NCBI GenBank assembly: GCA_047974745.1
Contig: JBKECO010000021.1
Span: 1-64,000, forward strand
DNA from: JBKECO01 sp047974745
Lineage (GTDB): Bacteria; Bacillota; Clostridia; Lachnospirales; Lachnospiraceae
Length of the DNA: 64,000 nt
Direction of reading: 5' to 3'
Positions 8,746 to 15,547 of the stretch are shown one piece after another (position 1 is the stretch's first letter; the number at the start of each line of letters is the position of its first letter). The translations under genes were made by a program, and so were the position numbers. The notes under the pieces are model-generated. The model did not search any database. It was not told the DNA's origin and saw nothing but the letters and a program-made list of their open reading frames with translations.

Positions 8746-10386
8746 ATGGGATTTTCAAAAACAAATGATGTTCTCGGAACCATTAACCGCGGAGACGCTT
8801 GTGAATCAGGACTTTGTACCTTGTGCAGGGCTGATTGCCAGGGAAAATGTGAAACATTTCTTTCATGTATGAAAGGAAGAAAACTATTGTACCCGAGAGA
8901 CTTTGGATCTGTCACTGCAGGTGCAGACAAAGTCAACCCACTCGGAGTAAGCTATGAGGCGCTGAGAATACAAGGATATAACTTTGGATCGCAAGGATTA
9001 GCTAACGGATTGACAAAAAATGCGGACGATTGTATTTTTCCGAATGTGGACACAACGACTACTTTTGGAAAAAATGTAAAGACAAAGGTAAAGCTTCCCA
9101 TTATGAGTGGTGCACTGGGTTCCACATTTATTGCTGCAAAGTACTGGGATTCTTTTGCAATTGGAGCAGCTCTTGGCGGTTATCCGATCGTGATCGGAGA
9201 AAATGTTGTCGGTGTTGATAAAGAAGCGGTGATCGAAAATGGTAAAATTATCAATGCTCCGGAAATGAACCGACGTATCGACAGATTTTTCCAGTACTAT
9301 GATGGAGAGCACGGTGCGATCATCGTTCAGCTGAATGTGGAAGATACCAGAAATGGTGTTGCACAATATATTATAGAAAAATATGGTGACAAGGTAATCA
9401 TAGAGCTCAAGTGGGGCCAGGGTGCCAAAGACATAGGTGGAGAGATCCAGGTGACTTCACTAGACTATGCTCTTTTCCTGAAAAAGAGAGGATATATCGT
9501 GGATCCGGATCCTGAAAAGCAGGAAGTGCAGGAAGGATATGAACATGGTTCTATCAAAGCATTTGCACGCCATAGCCGTCTCGGATATACAGATCTGGAT
9601 ACGGAAGCAGCTGTCTGTCAGGACTTTATGGATTCTGTCGCATTCCTAAGAAGTCTCGGATATAAAAGAATTACACTCAAGACCGGTGCATATGGAATGG
9701 AAGCACTTGCGATGTCGATTAAATACGCTACACTTGCTAAGCTGGATCTGCTTACGATTGATGGCGCTGGCGGCGGAACAGGAATGAGTCCATGGAATAT
9801 GATGCAGACATGGGGCATACCATCACTTCACCTTCATGCAAAAGCGAGAGAATATGCAGGAATTTTGGCTGAGCAGGGCTATGATGTGGTAGATATGGCA
9901 TTCGCCGGCGGTCTGGCAAGAGAGGATCATATTTTTAAAGCGCTCGCACTTGGCGCACCATTCACAAAATCTGTTTGCATGGGTAGAGCACTGATGATCC
10001 CAGGATTCCTGGGTGCGAACATTGAAGGTGCGATCCATCCAAATCGTCGCCAAGCATTGAACGGAAACTGGGACAATTTGGCAAAATCGGTTCTGGAGAA
10101 CGGAAATGTTCCGGAAGAGATATTTGCTGGTTACTATGATGTTCAAAAGATGCTCGGGGCGGATGAAATGAAAAAGATCCCATTCGGTGCAATCGCAGCT
10201 TGGACTATGACGGATAAGCTAGCAGCAGGATTGCAGCAGCTCATGGCTGGAGCAAGAAAGTTCAACCTAGGGGAACTCTCGAGAGAGGATCTGCTCTCTG
10301 CGAACCGCGAGACAGAACAGATCACAGGAATTCCATTCCTGACTGAGGCTGGAGATGAAACAGCAAAACGCATTTTAAGATCCTGA
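8746..10386 (+). CDS. Glutamate synthase-like FMN-binding protein, stand-alone
   Basis: About 546 residues corresponding to the central FMN/Fe-S synthase domain of the large GOGAT subunit, without the N-terminal glutaminase and C-terminal GXGXG domains. The barrel region includes LSGALGSTF-like MSGALGSTFIAAKY, IELKWGQGAKDIGG and LLTIDGAGGGTGMSPW, the last typical of the FMN phosphate-binding part. The N-terminus is Cys-rich (six Cys in CESGLCTLCRADCQGKCE and the next ten residues), possibly for a metal cluster. Start 8746 follows GGAAGG at 8731-8736; a more upstream ATG at 8713 is less likely. It is monocistronic and followed by a terminator. It might make glutamate with a separate amide donor, or act on another substrate. 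Confidence 0.85.
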   Translation: MGFSKTNDVLGTINRGDACESGLCTLCRADCQGKCETFLSCMKGRKLLYPRDFGSVTAGADKVNPLGVSYEALRIQGYNFGSQGLANGLTKNADDCIFPNVDTTTTFGKNVKTKVKLPIMSGALGSTFIAAKYWDSFAIGAALGGYPIVIGENVVGVDKEAVIENGKIINAPEMNRRIDRFFQYYDGEHGAIIVQLNVEDTRNGVAQYIIEKYGDKVIIELKWGQGAKDIGGEIQVTSLDYALFLKKRGYIVDPDPEKQEVQEGYEHGSIKAFARHSRLGYTDLDTEAAVCQDFMDSVAFLRSLGYKRITLKTGAYGMEALAMSIKYATLAKLDLLTIDGAGGGTGMSPWNMMQTWGIPSLHLHAKAREYAGILAEQGYDVVDMAFAGGLAREDHIFKALALGAPFTKSVCMGRALMIPGFLGANIEGAIHPNRRQALNGNWDNLAKSVLENGNVPEEIFAGYYDVQKMLGADEMKKIPFGAIAAWTMTDKLAAGLQQLMAGARKFNLGELSREDLLSANRETEQITGIPFLTEAGDETAKRILRS

Positions 10387-10400
10387 TCAATAGAAGTAAA

Positions 10401-10437
10401 AAAGTCTCGGCGACGAAAGTCTGCAGAGACTTTTTTT
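10401..10437 (+). terminator. Rho-independent terminator
   Basis: AAAGTCTC at 10401-10408 pairs with GAGACTTT at 10426-10433 and runs into a T-tract. It ends the glutamate synthase-like transcript. Confidence 0.85.
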
Positions 10438-10467
10438 AATTAAAAGAAAGTGCTATCATAATAAAAA

Positions 10468-10487
10468 AGTCACATTCAGTTCACATT
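10468..10487 (+). promoter_or_regulatory. Direct repeat resembling an HssR binding site
   Basis: AGTCACATT, two bases, GTTCACATT: two 9-bp half-sites with an 11-bp period, 43 bases ahead of the efflux permease start. The form closely follows the GTTCATATT-N2-GTTCATATT repeat known for the heme-responsive regulator HssR of Staphylococcus aureus. It probably binds the response regulator encoded at 12284-12979. Confidence 0.6.
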
Positions 10488-10530
10488 AACATGCTACGCT
10501 CCTACAAGGGAAAGCACAGGAGGAACACAA

Positions 10531-11616
10531 ATGAAAATGGCATGGAAGGAAATCCGTTATAATTGGAAAAAATTTATATTGATCGAAATACTTCTCATTC
10601 TTTTGATTTTTATGGTACTGTTTTTATCCGGTCTTGCAAATGGTCTCGGAAGAGCAGTCAGTGCGGGAATTGAAATCATGGATGCAGATTATTTCATCAT
10701 GAGCGAAGATGCAGACGGACTGATCACAGTGTCTGCAATATCCAACGAAGATCTGACTCTGATCCAGGATGAGAATACTAATCCGATGGTAGCACTGAAT
10801 CTGTCCAGATCCTATATTGAAAGCTCGGGTGAGATTGAACGGACAGATATCACCTATTTTGCAATGGAACCGGACAGTTTTCTGGCTCCAGAGATCGTAG
10901 AGGGGAGTCAGATATCTGCGGAAGGAGATATCGTGCTTGATACTTCTTTTCGGGAAATCGGGATAGAAGTTGGGGATACGATCTTAGATTCTGCAACAGA
11001 CAAGGAGTTCACAGTCAGCGGGTTCTCTGAGGATGCTATGTATGGGCACATCGGTGCCGGTTATATCAGTCTGAAGGATTATAATCAGCTTCAGAAGGAA
11101 AAAAATCCTGCATATACGGAAATGATTCAAACATTAGTAGCTCAGGGAGACAGTACGGATGCGGTTCTGCCGGAAGGCTACTCGGCAGTACCAAAATCAG
11201 ATGTGATTTTAAACATCCCGGGATACCAGGCAGAACAGACTACGATCCAGATGATTCTATGGGTGCTGGTATTCGTTTCGGGAGCAGTATTAGGCGTTTT
11301 CTTCTATATACTGACACTTCAGAAAAGAAAGCAGTTCGGAGTACTCAAGGCGATCGGATTTCATTTAAGAGAGATCCTGCAGATCCAGTTCTCTCAGGTG
11401 ATTTTATTATCAGCCTTCGGTGCAGTGGCTGGTTACCTGCTTTCTGCGTTCTTGTCCGGGTTTTTGCCGGATAGCATGCCCTTCTATATGAGGCAGTCAG
11501 AAGCCTTTCAGGTGCTGCTGGCCTTTGTTGGCATCTCTGTTTTCTGCAGCCTGTTCTCAATTATACAGATTGCAAAAGTGGATCCAGTTAAAATGATCGG
11601 AGGGAATGAAGAATGA
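10531..11616 (+). CDS. hrtB: FtsX-type ABC permease, HrtB-like efflux subunit
   Basis: Integral membrane subunit of a MacB/FtsX-type ABC exporter, 361 residues. One transmembrane segment is near the N-terminus (FILIEILLILLIFMVLFLSG), then comes a large extracytoplasmic domain of about 200 residues and three C-terminal segments (MILWVLVFVSGAVLGVFFYI, VILLSAFGAVAGYLLSA, VLLAFVGISVFCSLFSII). This four-helix layout and the start MKMAWKEIRYN...LSGLANGLG match HrtB/DevC proteins. HrtB expels excess heme from the membrane; here heme is an inference supported by the upstream HssR-like repeat and the downstream two-component system. Start 10531 follows AGGAGG. It overlaps the ATPase gene by four bases (ATGA). 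Confidence 0.82.
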   Translation: MKMAWKEIRYNWKKFILIEILLILLIFMVLFLSGLANGLGRAVSAGIEIMDADYFIMSEDADGLITVSAISNEDLTLIQDENTNPMVALNLSRSYIESSGEIERTDITYFAMEPDSFLAPEIVEGSQISAEGDIVLDTSFREIGIEVGDTILDSATDKEFTVSGFSEDAMYGHIGAGYISLKDYNQLQKEKNPAYTEMIQTLVAQGDSTDAVLPEGYSAVPKSDVILNIPGYQAEQTTIQMILWVLVFVSGAVLGVFFYILTLQKRKQFGVLKAIGFHLREILQIQFSQVILLSAFGAVAGYLLSAFLSGFLPDSMPFYMRQSEAFQVLLAFVGISVFCSLFSIIQIAKVDPVKMIGGNEE

Positions 11617-12299
11617 GTGCAAATGCTTTGGAATTGGATCATATTAAAAAGCAATATCCAGATGGCGAAGGCGTGAATCACGTGTTGAGTGATGTGACGC
11701 TCGAAGTCGGCAAAGGAGAATTTATAGCAATTGTTGGACCTTCTGGTTCAGGAAAAAGTACATTACTGACGATTGCTGGTGTCTTGCTTTCTGCTGATTC
11801 TGGGAATATTTTGATCAATGAGCATGAAATCAAGGCAAAAAAACAGCGGGAGCTGACAGATGTCAGACGCAATGAACTTGGTTTTATTTTTCAAAATCAC
11901 CAGCTCCTTCCATTCCTGACTGCGGAGGAGCAGTTGATCTATATCGGTAAACTGTCTGGAAAGATGAAAAAACAAGAAATCCGGCAGGAAGTGGATAAGT
12001 TACTCACAGAACTCGGCATTGAGGATTGTAGAAAAAAATATCCATCACAAATGTCAGGTGGGCAAAAGCAAAGAGTTGCCATTGCTCGGGCGTTTATGAA
12101 CCGCCCATCAATTATTCTGGCAGATGAACCGACTGCAAGTCTGGATCGGGAACGAGGAAGGCAGATCGCAGAAATGATTCGTAAGGAAGTAAAGTTACAC
12201 AGTACTGCAGCAATCATGGTCACTCATGATGAAAGGATACTTGATCTTGTGGATAAGGTCTATCGATTAGAGGAAGGCAGATTATGTTTGCCATATTAG
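11613..12299 (+). CDS. hrtA: ABC exporter ATPase, HrtA/LolD-like
   Basis: ATPase partner of the FtsX-type permease, 228 residues. Walker A is GPSGSGKST, the Q-loop FIFQNHQLLPFL, the signature MSGGQKQR and Walker B IILADEPTASLD, with the switch His in MVTHDE. Size and motifs fit the MacB/LolD/HrtA group. It starts inside the permease stop (ATGA) and itself overlaps the response-regulator gene by 16 bases, so permease, ATPase, regulator and kinase form one coupled operon. Confidence 0.88.
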   Translation: MSANALELDHIKKQYPDGEGVNHVLSDVTLEVGKGEFIAIVGPSGSGKSTLLTIAGVLLSADSGNILINEHEIKAKKQRELTDVRRNELGFIFQNHQLLPFLTAEEQLIYIGKLSGKMKKQEIRQEVDKLLTELGIEDCRKKYPSQMSGGQKQRVAIARAFMNRPSIILADEPTASLDRERGRQIAEMIRKEVKLHSTAAIMVTHDERILDLVDKVYRLEEGRLCLPY

Positions 12300-12979
12300 T
12301 CGTTGAGGATGACAGGACTCTAAATCGAATGATCGAATTAAAATTACAGCAGGAAAATTACAGGGTCTTTACTTCTTTTGACGGAGTAGAAGCCCTTTCT
12401 GCTATGGAGCATCATCATGTAGATCTTATTATCTGTGATCTGATGATGCCGAATATGAATGGGCTTGAATTGATCAAAGCACTGCGTGAGAGTCGGAATC
12501 ATCTTCCAGTACTGATGATCACTGCAAAGGATCAAATGGAAGATATGGAATCAGGATTTGCCGCAGGCAGTGACGACTATATGATTAAGCCTGTCAGGAT
12601 GAAAGAGCTGCTTTTGCGAGTCGGAGCATTATTAAGGCGTGTAAAAATTGAGAATGAAAAACAACTGAGGATCAATCAGGCGGTCCTGGACTACCAGACC
12701 CTTTCTGTAGAAATCAGAGGGGATCATTTTGAACTGCCGCCAAAGGAGTTCTATCTGTTGTTCAAGCTGCTTTCGAATCCAAATAAGATATTCACACGGC
12801 TCGATCTCATGGATGAGATCTGGGGCATGGAAAATGATTCAGACGAGCGGACGGTAGATACACATATTAAGAAGCTGAGAAGAAAATTTGAAGGGTATCC
12901 AGATTTTGAGCTTCAGACCATCCGTGGTATTGGGTACAGGGGGAAGGTGAGTGATGGCAGTAAACCGAGAGAACCATAA
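12284..12979 (+). CDS. OmpR-family response regulator of the HrtBA-like operon
   Basis: 231 residues: a receiver domain (ILVVEDD at the N-terminus, phospho-acceptor Asp in LIICDLMMP, Lys in DYMIKPVRM) and a winged-helix DNA-binding domain (TRLDLMDEIWG, DERTVDTHIKKLRRK, IRGIGYRG). It probably binds the direct repeat at 10468-10487 and switches on its own operon when the kinase senses the toxic ligand. By position and target-site form it resembles HssR; the orthology is inferred. Confidence 0.9.
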   Translation: MFAILVVEDDRTLNRMIELKLQQENYRVFTSFDGVEALSAMEHHHVDLIICDLMMPNMNGLELIKALRESRNHLPVLMITAKDQMEDMESGFAAGSDDYMIKPVRMKELLLRVGALLRRVKIENEKQLRINQAVLDYQTLSVEIRGDHFELPPKEFYLLFKLLSNPNKIFTRLDLMDEIWGMENDSDERTVDTHIKKLRRKFEGYPDFELQTIRGIGYRGKVSDGSKPREP

Positions 12980-14039
12980 AAAGAGAGAAGTAAGAATTTC
13001 CCTTCGACTATATTTTAGTCTGGTCACCATAGTAACACTGTGCTTTGCCTGTGCAGTGTCATTTTTTATTGTGTTCGGACTGACAAAACTTTTTTTTAAC
13101 GGTGAATGGACAACAGAGGTCGTGATCGTCATTGGCATCATGATCTGCATCCTCAGTATGGGAATCGGAGGCACCATGCTCTGGCAGGGCGCCGTCAATT
13201 TAGTGCGTCCTATTGAGGTCTTGAACAAATCGGTAAAAAGAGTAACAGATCAGGATTATACCGTACAGATCATACGCAGCGGAAGATTTCGGGGAGGTTA
13301 TCGATATTCGAATGAATTCGATGAGCTTTCGGAGAACTTCAACAAAATGGTAATGGAGTTGAATCGGAATGAAAAGATCCAGAAGGAATTTGTAAGTAAT
13401 GTGACCCATGAAATCAAGACGCCAATAACATCCATTACAGGAATCACAGAAATTCTTTTGGAGGATGAGCTCTCATTCGAGATGCAAAAAGAATATCTGC
13501 TTTTAGTAAATAAGGAAGCAATTCGGCTTGCAGGACTTTGCGAGAACATGCTCTACATTGCATCTTTGGACAATCCTTCGATACATTTGAAAAAAACAAG
13601 ATTCCGGTTGGACGAACAGATTCGAAAGGCTGCCATCCTGATTACTGAAAAATGGAGTGCAAAAAATATTGATCTGGAGATGGATTGTGGTGCGATGGAG
13701 ATCGAAACAGCAGAAGATATTCTGATGCAGGTCTGGGTTAATCTGCTCGACAATGCTGTAAAGTATTCACCGGAACCCGCTCAGATTCGGATTCGAGTGT
13801 ATAGTACGATGCATCAGATCATCATAGAAATAGAGGATCAGGGATATGGGATAAGTAAAGAGGCAAAGGTGCATATTTTTGAGCGATTCTATCAATCAGA
13901 TACCAGTCATGCTGCAGTGGGTAACGGACTTGGACTCTCTATTGTAATGAAAATCACAGAGATTTTGAATGGTCAGATAAACTGTGAAAGTGAACTGGGG
14001 AGAGGAACAGTCATGACAGTCATCCTTCCAAAAAAATAA
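12954..14039 (+). CDS. Sensor histidine kinase of the HrtBA-like operon
   Basis: About 361 residues. Two transmembrane segments (YFSLVTIVTLCFACAVSFFIVF and VVIVIGIMICILSMGIGG) are joined by an outside loop of only about ten residues, then HAMP, a dimerisation domain with phospho-His in VTHEIKTPIT, and an ATPase domain (VNLLDNAVKYS, DQGYGIS, NGLGLSIV). The very short loop is unlike S. aureus HssS, which has a sizeable external domain, and is typical of kinases that sense in the membrane or through a partner transporter. ATG 12954 is preferred over GTG 12951. It overlaps the regulator gene by 26 bases. The stimulus is proposed to be heme or another hydrophobic toxicant. Confidence 0.88.
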   Translation: MAVNRENHKKREVRISLRLYFSLVTIVTLCFACAVSFFIVFGLTKLFFNGEWTTEVVIVIGIMICILSMGIGGTMLWQGAVNLVRPIEVLNKSVKRVTDQDYTVQIIRSGRFRGGYRYSNEFDELSENFNKMVMELNRNEKIQKEFVSNVTHEIKTPITSITGITEILLEDELSFEMQKEYLLLVNKEAIRLAGLCENMLYIASLDNPSIHLKKTRFRLDEQIRKAAILITEKWSAKNIDLEMDCGAMEIETAEDILMQVWVNLLDNAVKYSPEPAQIRIRVYSTMHQIIIEIEDQGYGISKEAKVHIFERFYQSDTSHAAVGNGLGLSIVMKITEILNGQINCESELGRGTVMTVILPKK

Positions 14040-14053
14040 ATGTGAAAAAAGTA

Positions 14054-14082
14054 TTGACATGAAAATCATTTCCCTCTATAAT
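14054..14082 (+). promoter_or_regulatory. Consensus sigma-A promoter of cysK leader
   Basis: TTGACA at 14054-14059 and TATAAT at 14077-14082 with an exact 17-bp spacer: a perfect housekeeping promoter. Such strength suggests control by a repressor or by the leader downstream. Confidence 0.85.
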
Positions 14083-14086
14083 AATA

Positions 14087-14117
14087 ACATAGTAATCATA
14101 CTTAATAACTAGGATAT
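14087..14117 (+). promoter_or_regulatory. Shared start-site element, copy 1
   Basis: Pattern CATAGT(N2)TCATAC(N3)ATAACTA(N)GATAT, starting four bases after the -10 box. The same element, 25 of 31 positions identical by eye, follows the promoter of the arylsulfotransferase operon at 50621-50651 with the same spacing. It probably is an operator of a sulfur regulator; the protein is unknown. Confidence 0.65.
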
Positions 14118-14135
14118 GCAGAAAGGAAATGTGCG

Positions 14136-14210
14136 ATGAAAAAATTAAGATACTGCCAAAGTCGAATGTGTGAGAAAAACAGCTGTATGGGCTGTTGTCG
14201 CAAAAGCTGA
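14136..14210 (+). CDS. Cysteine-rich leader peptide ahead of cysK
   Basis: A 24-residue frame, MKKLRYCQSRM then CEKNSCMGCCRKS, with five Cys residues, three in the last eight positions. GAAAGGAA at 14121-14128 is a good ribosome binding site. It lies between a perfect promoter and cysK, the gene for cysteine synthase, and 93 bases before the cysK start. The natural reading is a cysteine-sensing leader: ribosomes slow at Cys codons when Cys-tRNA is short. A 6-bp stem (AACAGC/GCTGTT) forms inside the frame, but no terminator with a T-tract is visible before cysK, so the mechanism here, if any, is not clear. The second such leader is at 50672-50797. Confidence 0.6.
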   Translation: MKKLRYCQSRMCEKNSCMGCCRKS

Positions 14211-14302
14211 TTTATTGAAAGAGAAATAGATAGAATGGCATTTTTCATTCGCATGAACCTGAATTTAAATATGGAACAATACAAATATGGAGGAAAATAA
14301 TA

Positions 14303-15241
14303 ATGGGTAAGATTAAAGAAAGCGCACTGGAACTGGTTGGAGGAACACCACTTCTGAAATTGAATAATTACATAAAGAAACTAGAGAACAGCGATGCTGT
14401 CATCCTTGCAAAACTAGAGTATCTCAATCCAGCAGGATCTGTGAAAGACAGAATTGCACTTGCGATGATTGTAGATGCAGAAACAAAGGGAATTTTAAAA
14501 CCGGGATCTGTTATTATCGAGCCAACAAGTGGTAATACAGGAATCGGGCTCGCAGCGGTGGCCGCAGCGAAAGGATACAGAACGATCCTTACTCTGCCGG
14601 ACACAATGAGCGTGGAACGCAGAAACCTGTTAAAAGCATATGGTGCGGAACTGGTGCTGACAGAAGGTGCGAAGGGAATGAAAGGTGCGATTGCAAAAGC
14701 AGACGAGCTGCAGACACAGATCGAAAGCTCAGTGATCCTAGGCCAGTTCGTGAATCCGGCCAATCCTGCAGTACATAAAGCAACAACAGGTCCAGAGATC
14801 TGGGATCAGACAGATGGAAATATTGATATATTTGTAGCAGGTGTTGGAACCGGCGGTACAATTACAGGTGTTGGTGAATTTTTGAAAGAAAAGAATCCAA
14901 GCATTAAGATCGTTGCAGTAGAGCCGGCAGGCAGCCCGGTGCTTTCTACAGGAACTCCTGGTCCACATAAGATTCAGGGAATTGGAGCAGGATTTATTCC
15001 GGATATATTGAATACCAAGATTTATGACGAAGTAATCACAGTAGAGAACGAAGAAGCCTATGCAGAAGGCAAGAGTTTTGCCGTCACCGAAGGAATTTTA
15101 GTGGGAATCTCTTCCGGAGCTGCATTAAAAGCAGCAGCTGAACTTGCGGCAAGACCTGAGAATAAGGGTAAGACGATTGTGGTTCTCCTTCCTGACTCAG
15201 GCGACAGATATTTATCGACTCCATTATTTGGCGATAACTAG
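14303..15241 (+). CDS. cysK: Cysteine synthase A
   Basis: Makes L-cysteine from O-acetylserine and sulfide using pyridoxal phosphate. The 312-residue protein starts KESALELVGGTPLLKL and carries the PLP lysine in AGSVKDR (Lys48), the substrate loop EPTSGNTGIGLA, the phosphate-binding GVGTGGTITGVG and the C-terminal LLPDSGDRYLST. All are intact and the length is standard. GGAGG at 14286-14290 is the ribosome binding site. It is a single-gene unit behind the Cys-rich leader and ends at a strong terminator. With the leader and shared element, expression is likely raised when cysteine is short. Confidence 0.96.
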   Translation: MGKIKESALELVGGTPLLKLNNYIKKLENSDAVILAKLEYLNPAGSVKDRIALAMIVDAETKGILKPGSVIIEPTSGNTGIGLAAVAAAKGYRTILTLPDTMSVERRNLLKAYGAELVLTEGAKGMKGAIAKADELQTQIESSVILGQFVNPANPAVHKATTGPEIWDQTDGNIDIFVAGVGTGGTITGVGEFLKEKNPSIKIVAVEPAGSPVLSTGTPGPHKIQGIGAGFIPDILNTKIYDEVITVENEEAYAEGKSFAVTEGILVGISSGAALKAAAELAARPENKGKTIVVLLPDSGDRYLSTPLFGDN

Positions 15242-15277
15242 AATAAACAGTAATCTGTAATAAAATGAATTTATAAG

Positions 15278-15314
15278 ATATCCGGTCGGGATCAGGTCCC
15301 CCGGATATTTTTTT
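15278..15314 (+). terminator. Rho-independent terminator of cysK
   Basis: ATATCCGG at 15278-15285 pairs with CCGGATAT at 15301-15308, followed by a run of T. Confidence 0.9.
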
Positions 15315-15387
15315 ATCTCATAGGAAAGTAATCCTATGATATAAAAAAGCTCCGCGAGGATGCGACCGCCACAGTAAGGTGAATTGC
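15308..15387 (+). repeat. Dispersed intergenic repeat, copy 1 (truncated)
   Basis: About 80 bases starting in the cysK terminator T-tract are nearly identical to 50421-50500: a hairpin (CATAGGA/TCCTATG) followed by GCTCC.CGAGGATGCGACC and GCCACA.TAAGGTG. This copy lacks the second half found at 50500-50535. The rest of the interval up to 15547 shows a short IR (TTGTATG/CATACAA at ~15394-15412) and no gene. Confidence 0.8.
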
Positions 15388-15547
15388 TAAAATTGTATGC
15401 TATTTCATACAATCCTACTCGTGTTTAGCTAATTGACTTATTGATTTCTGAAAGCATGTCATTTAGAATAAGTATTGAAATGAATTTTTGATACTTATTT
15501 TTAGGAGCCGGAGAATATTTATTTCTAATTACAACAAGGATGTGACT

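Noticed and set aside
10531..14039. BceAB-type antimicrobial-peptide resistance module
   Set aside because: The kinase has a short loop as in BceS, but the permease is a 361-residue four-helix type and not the ~650-residue ten-helix BceB type.
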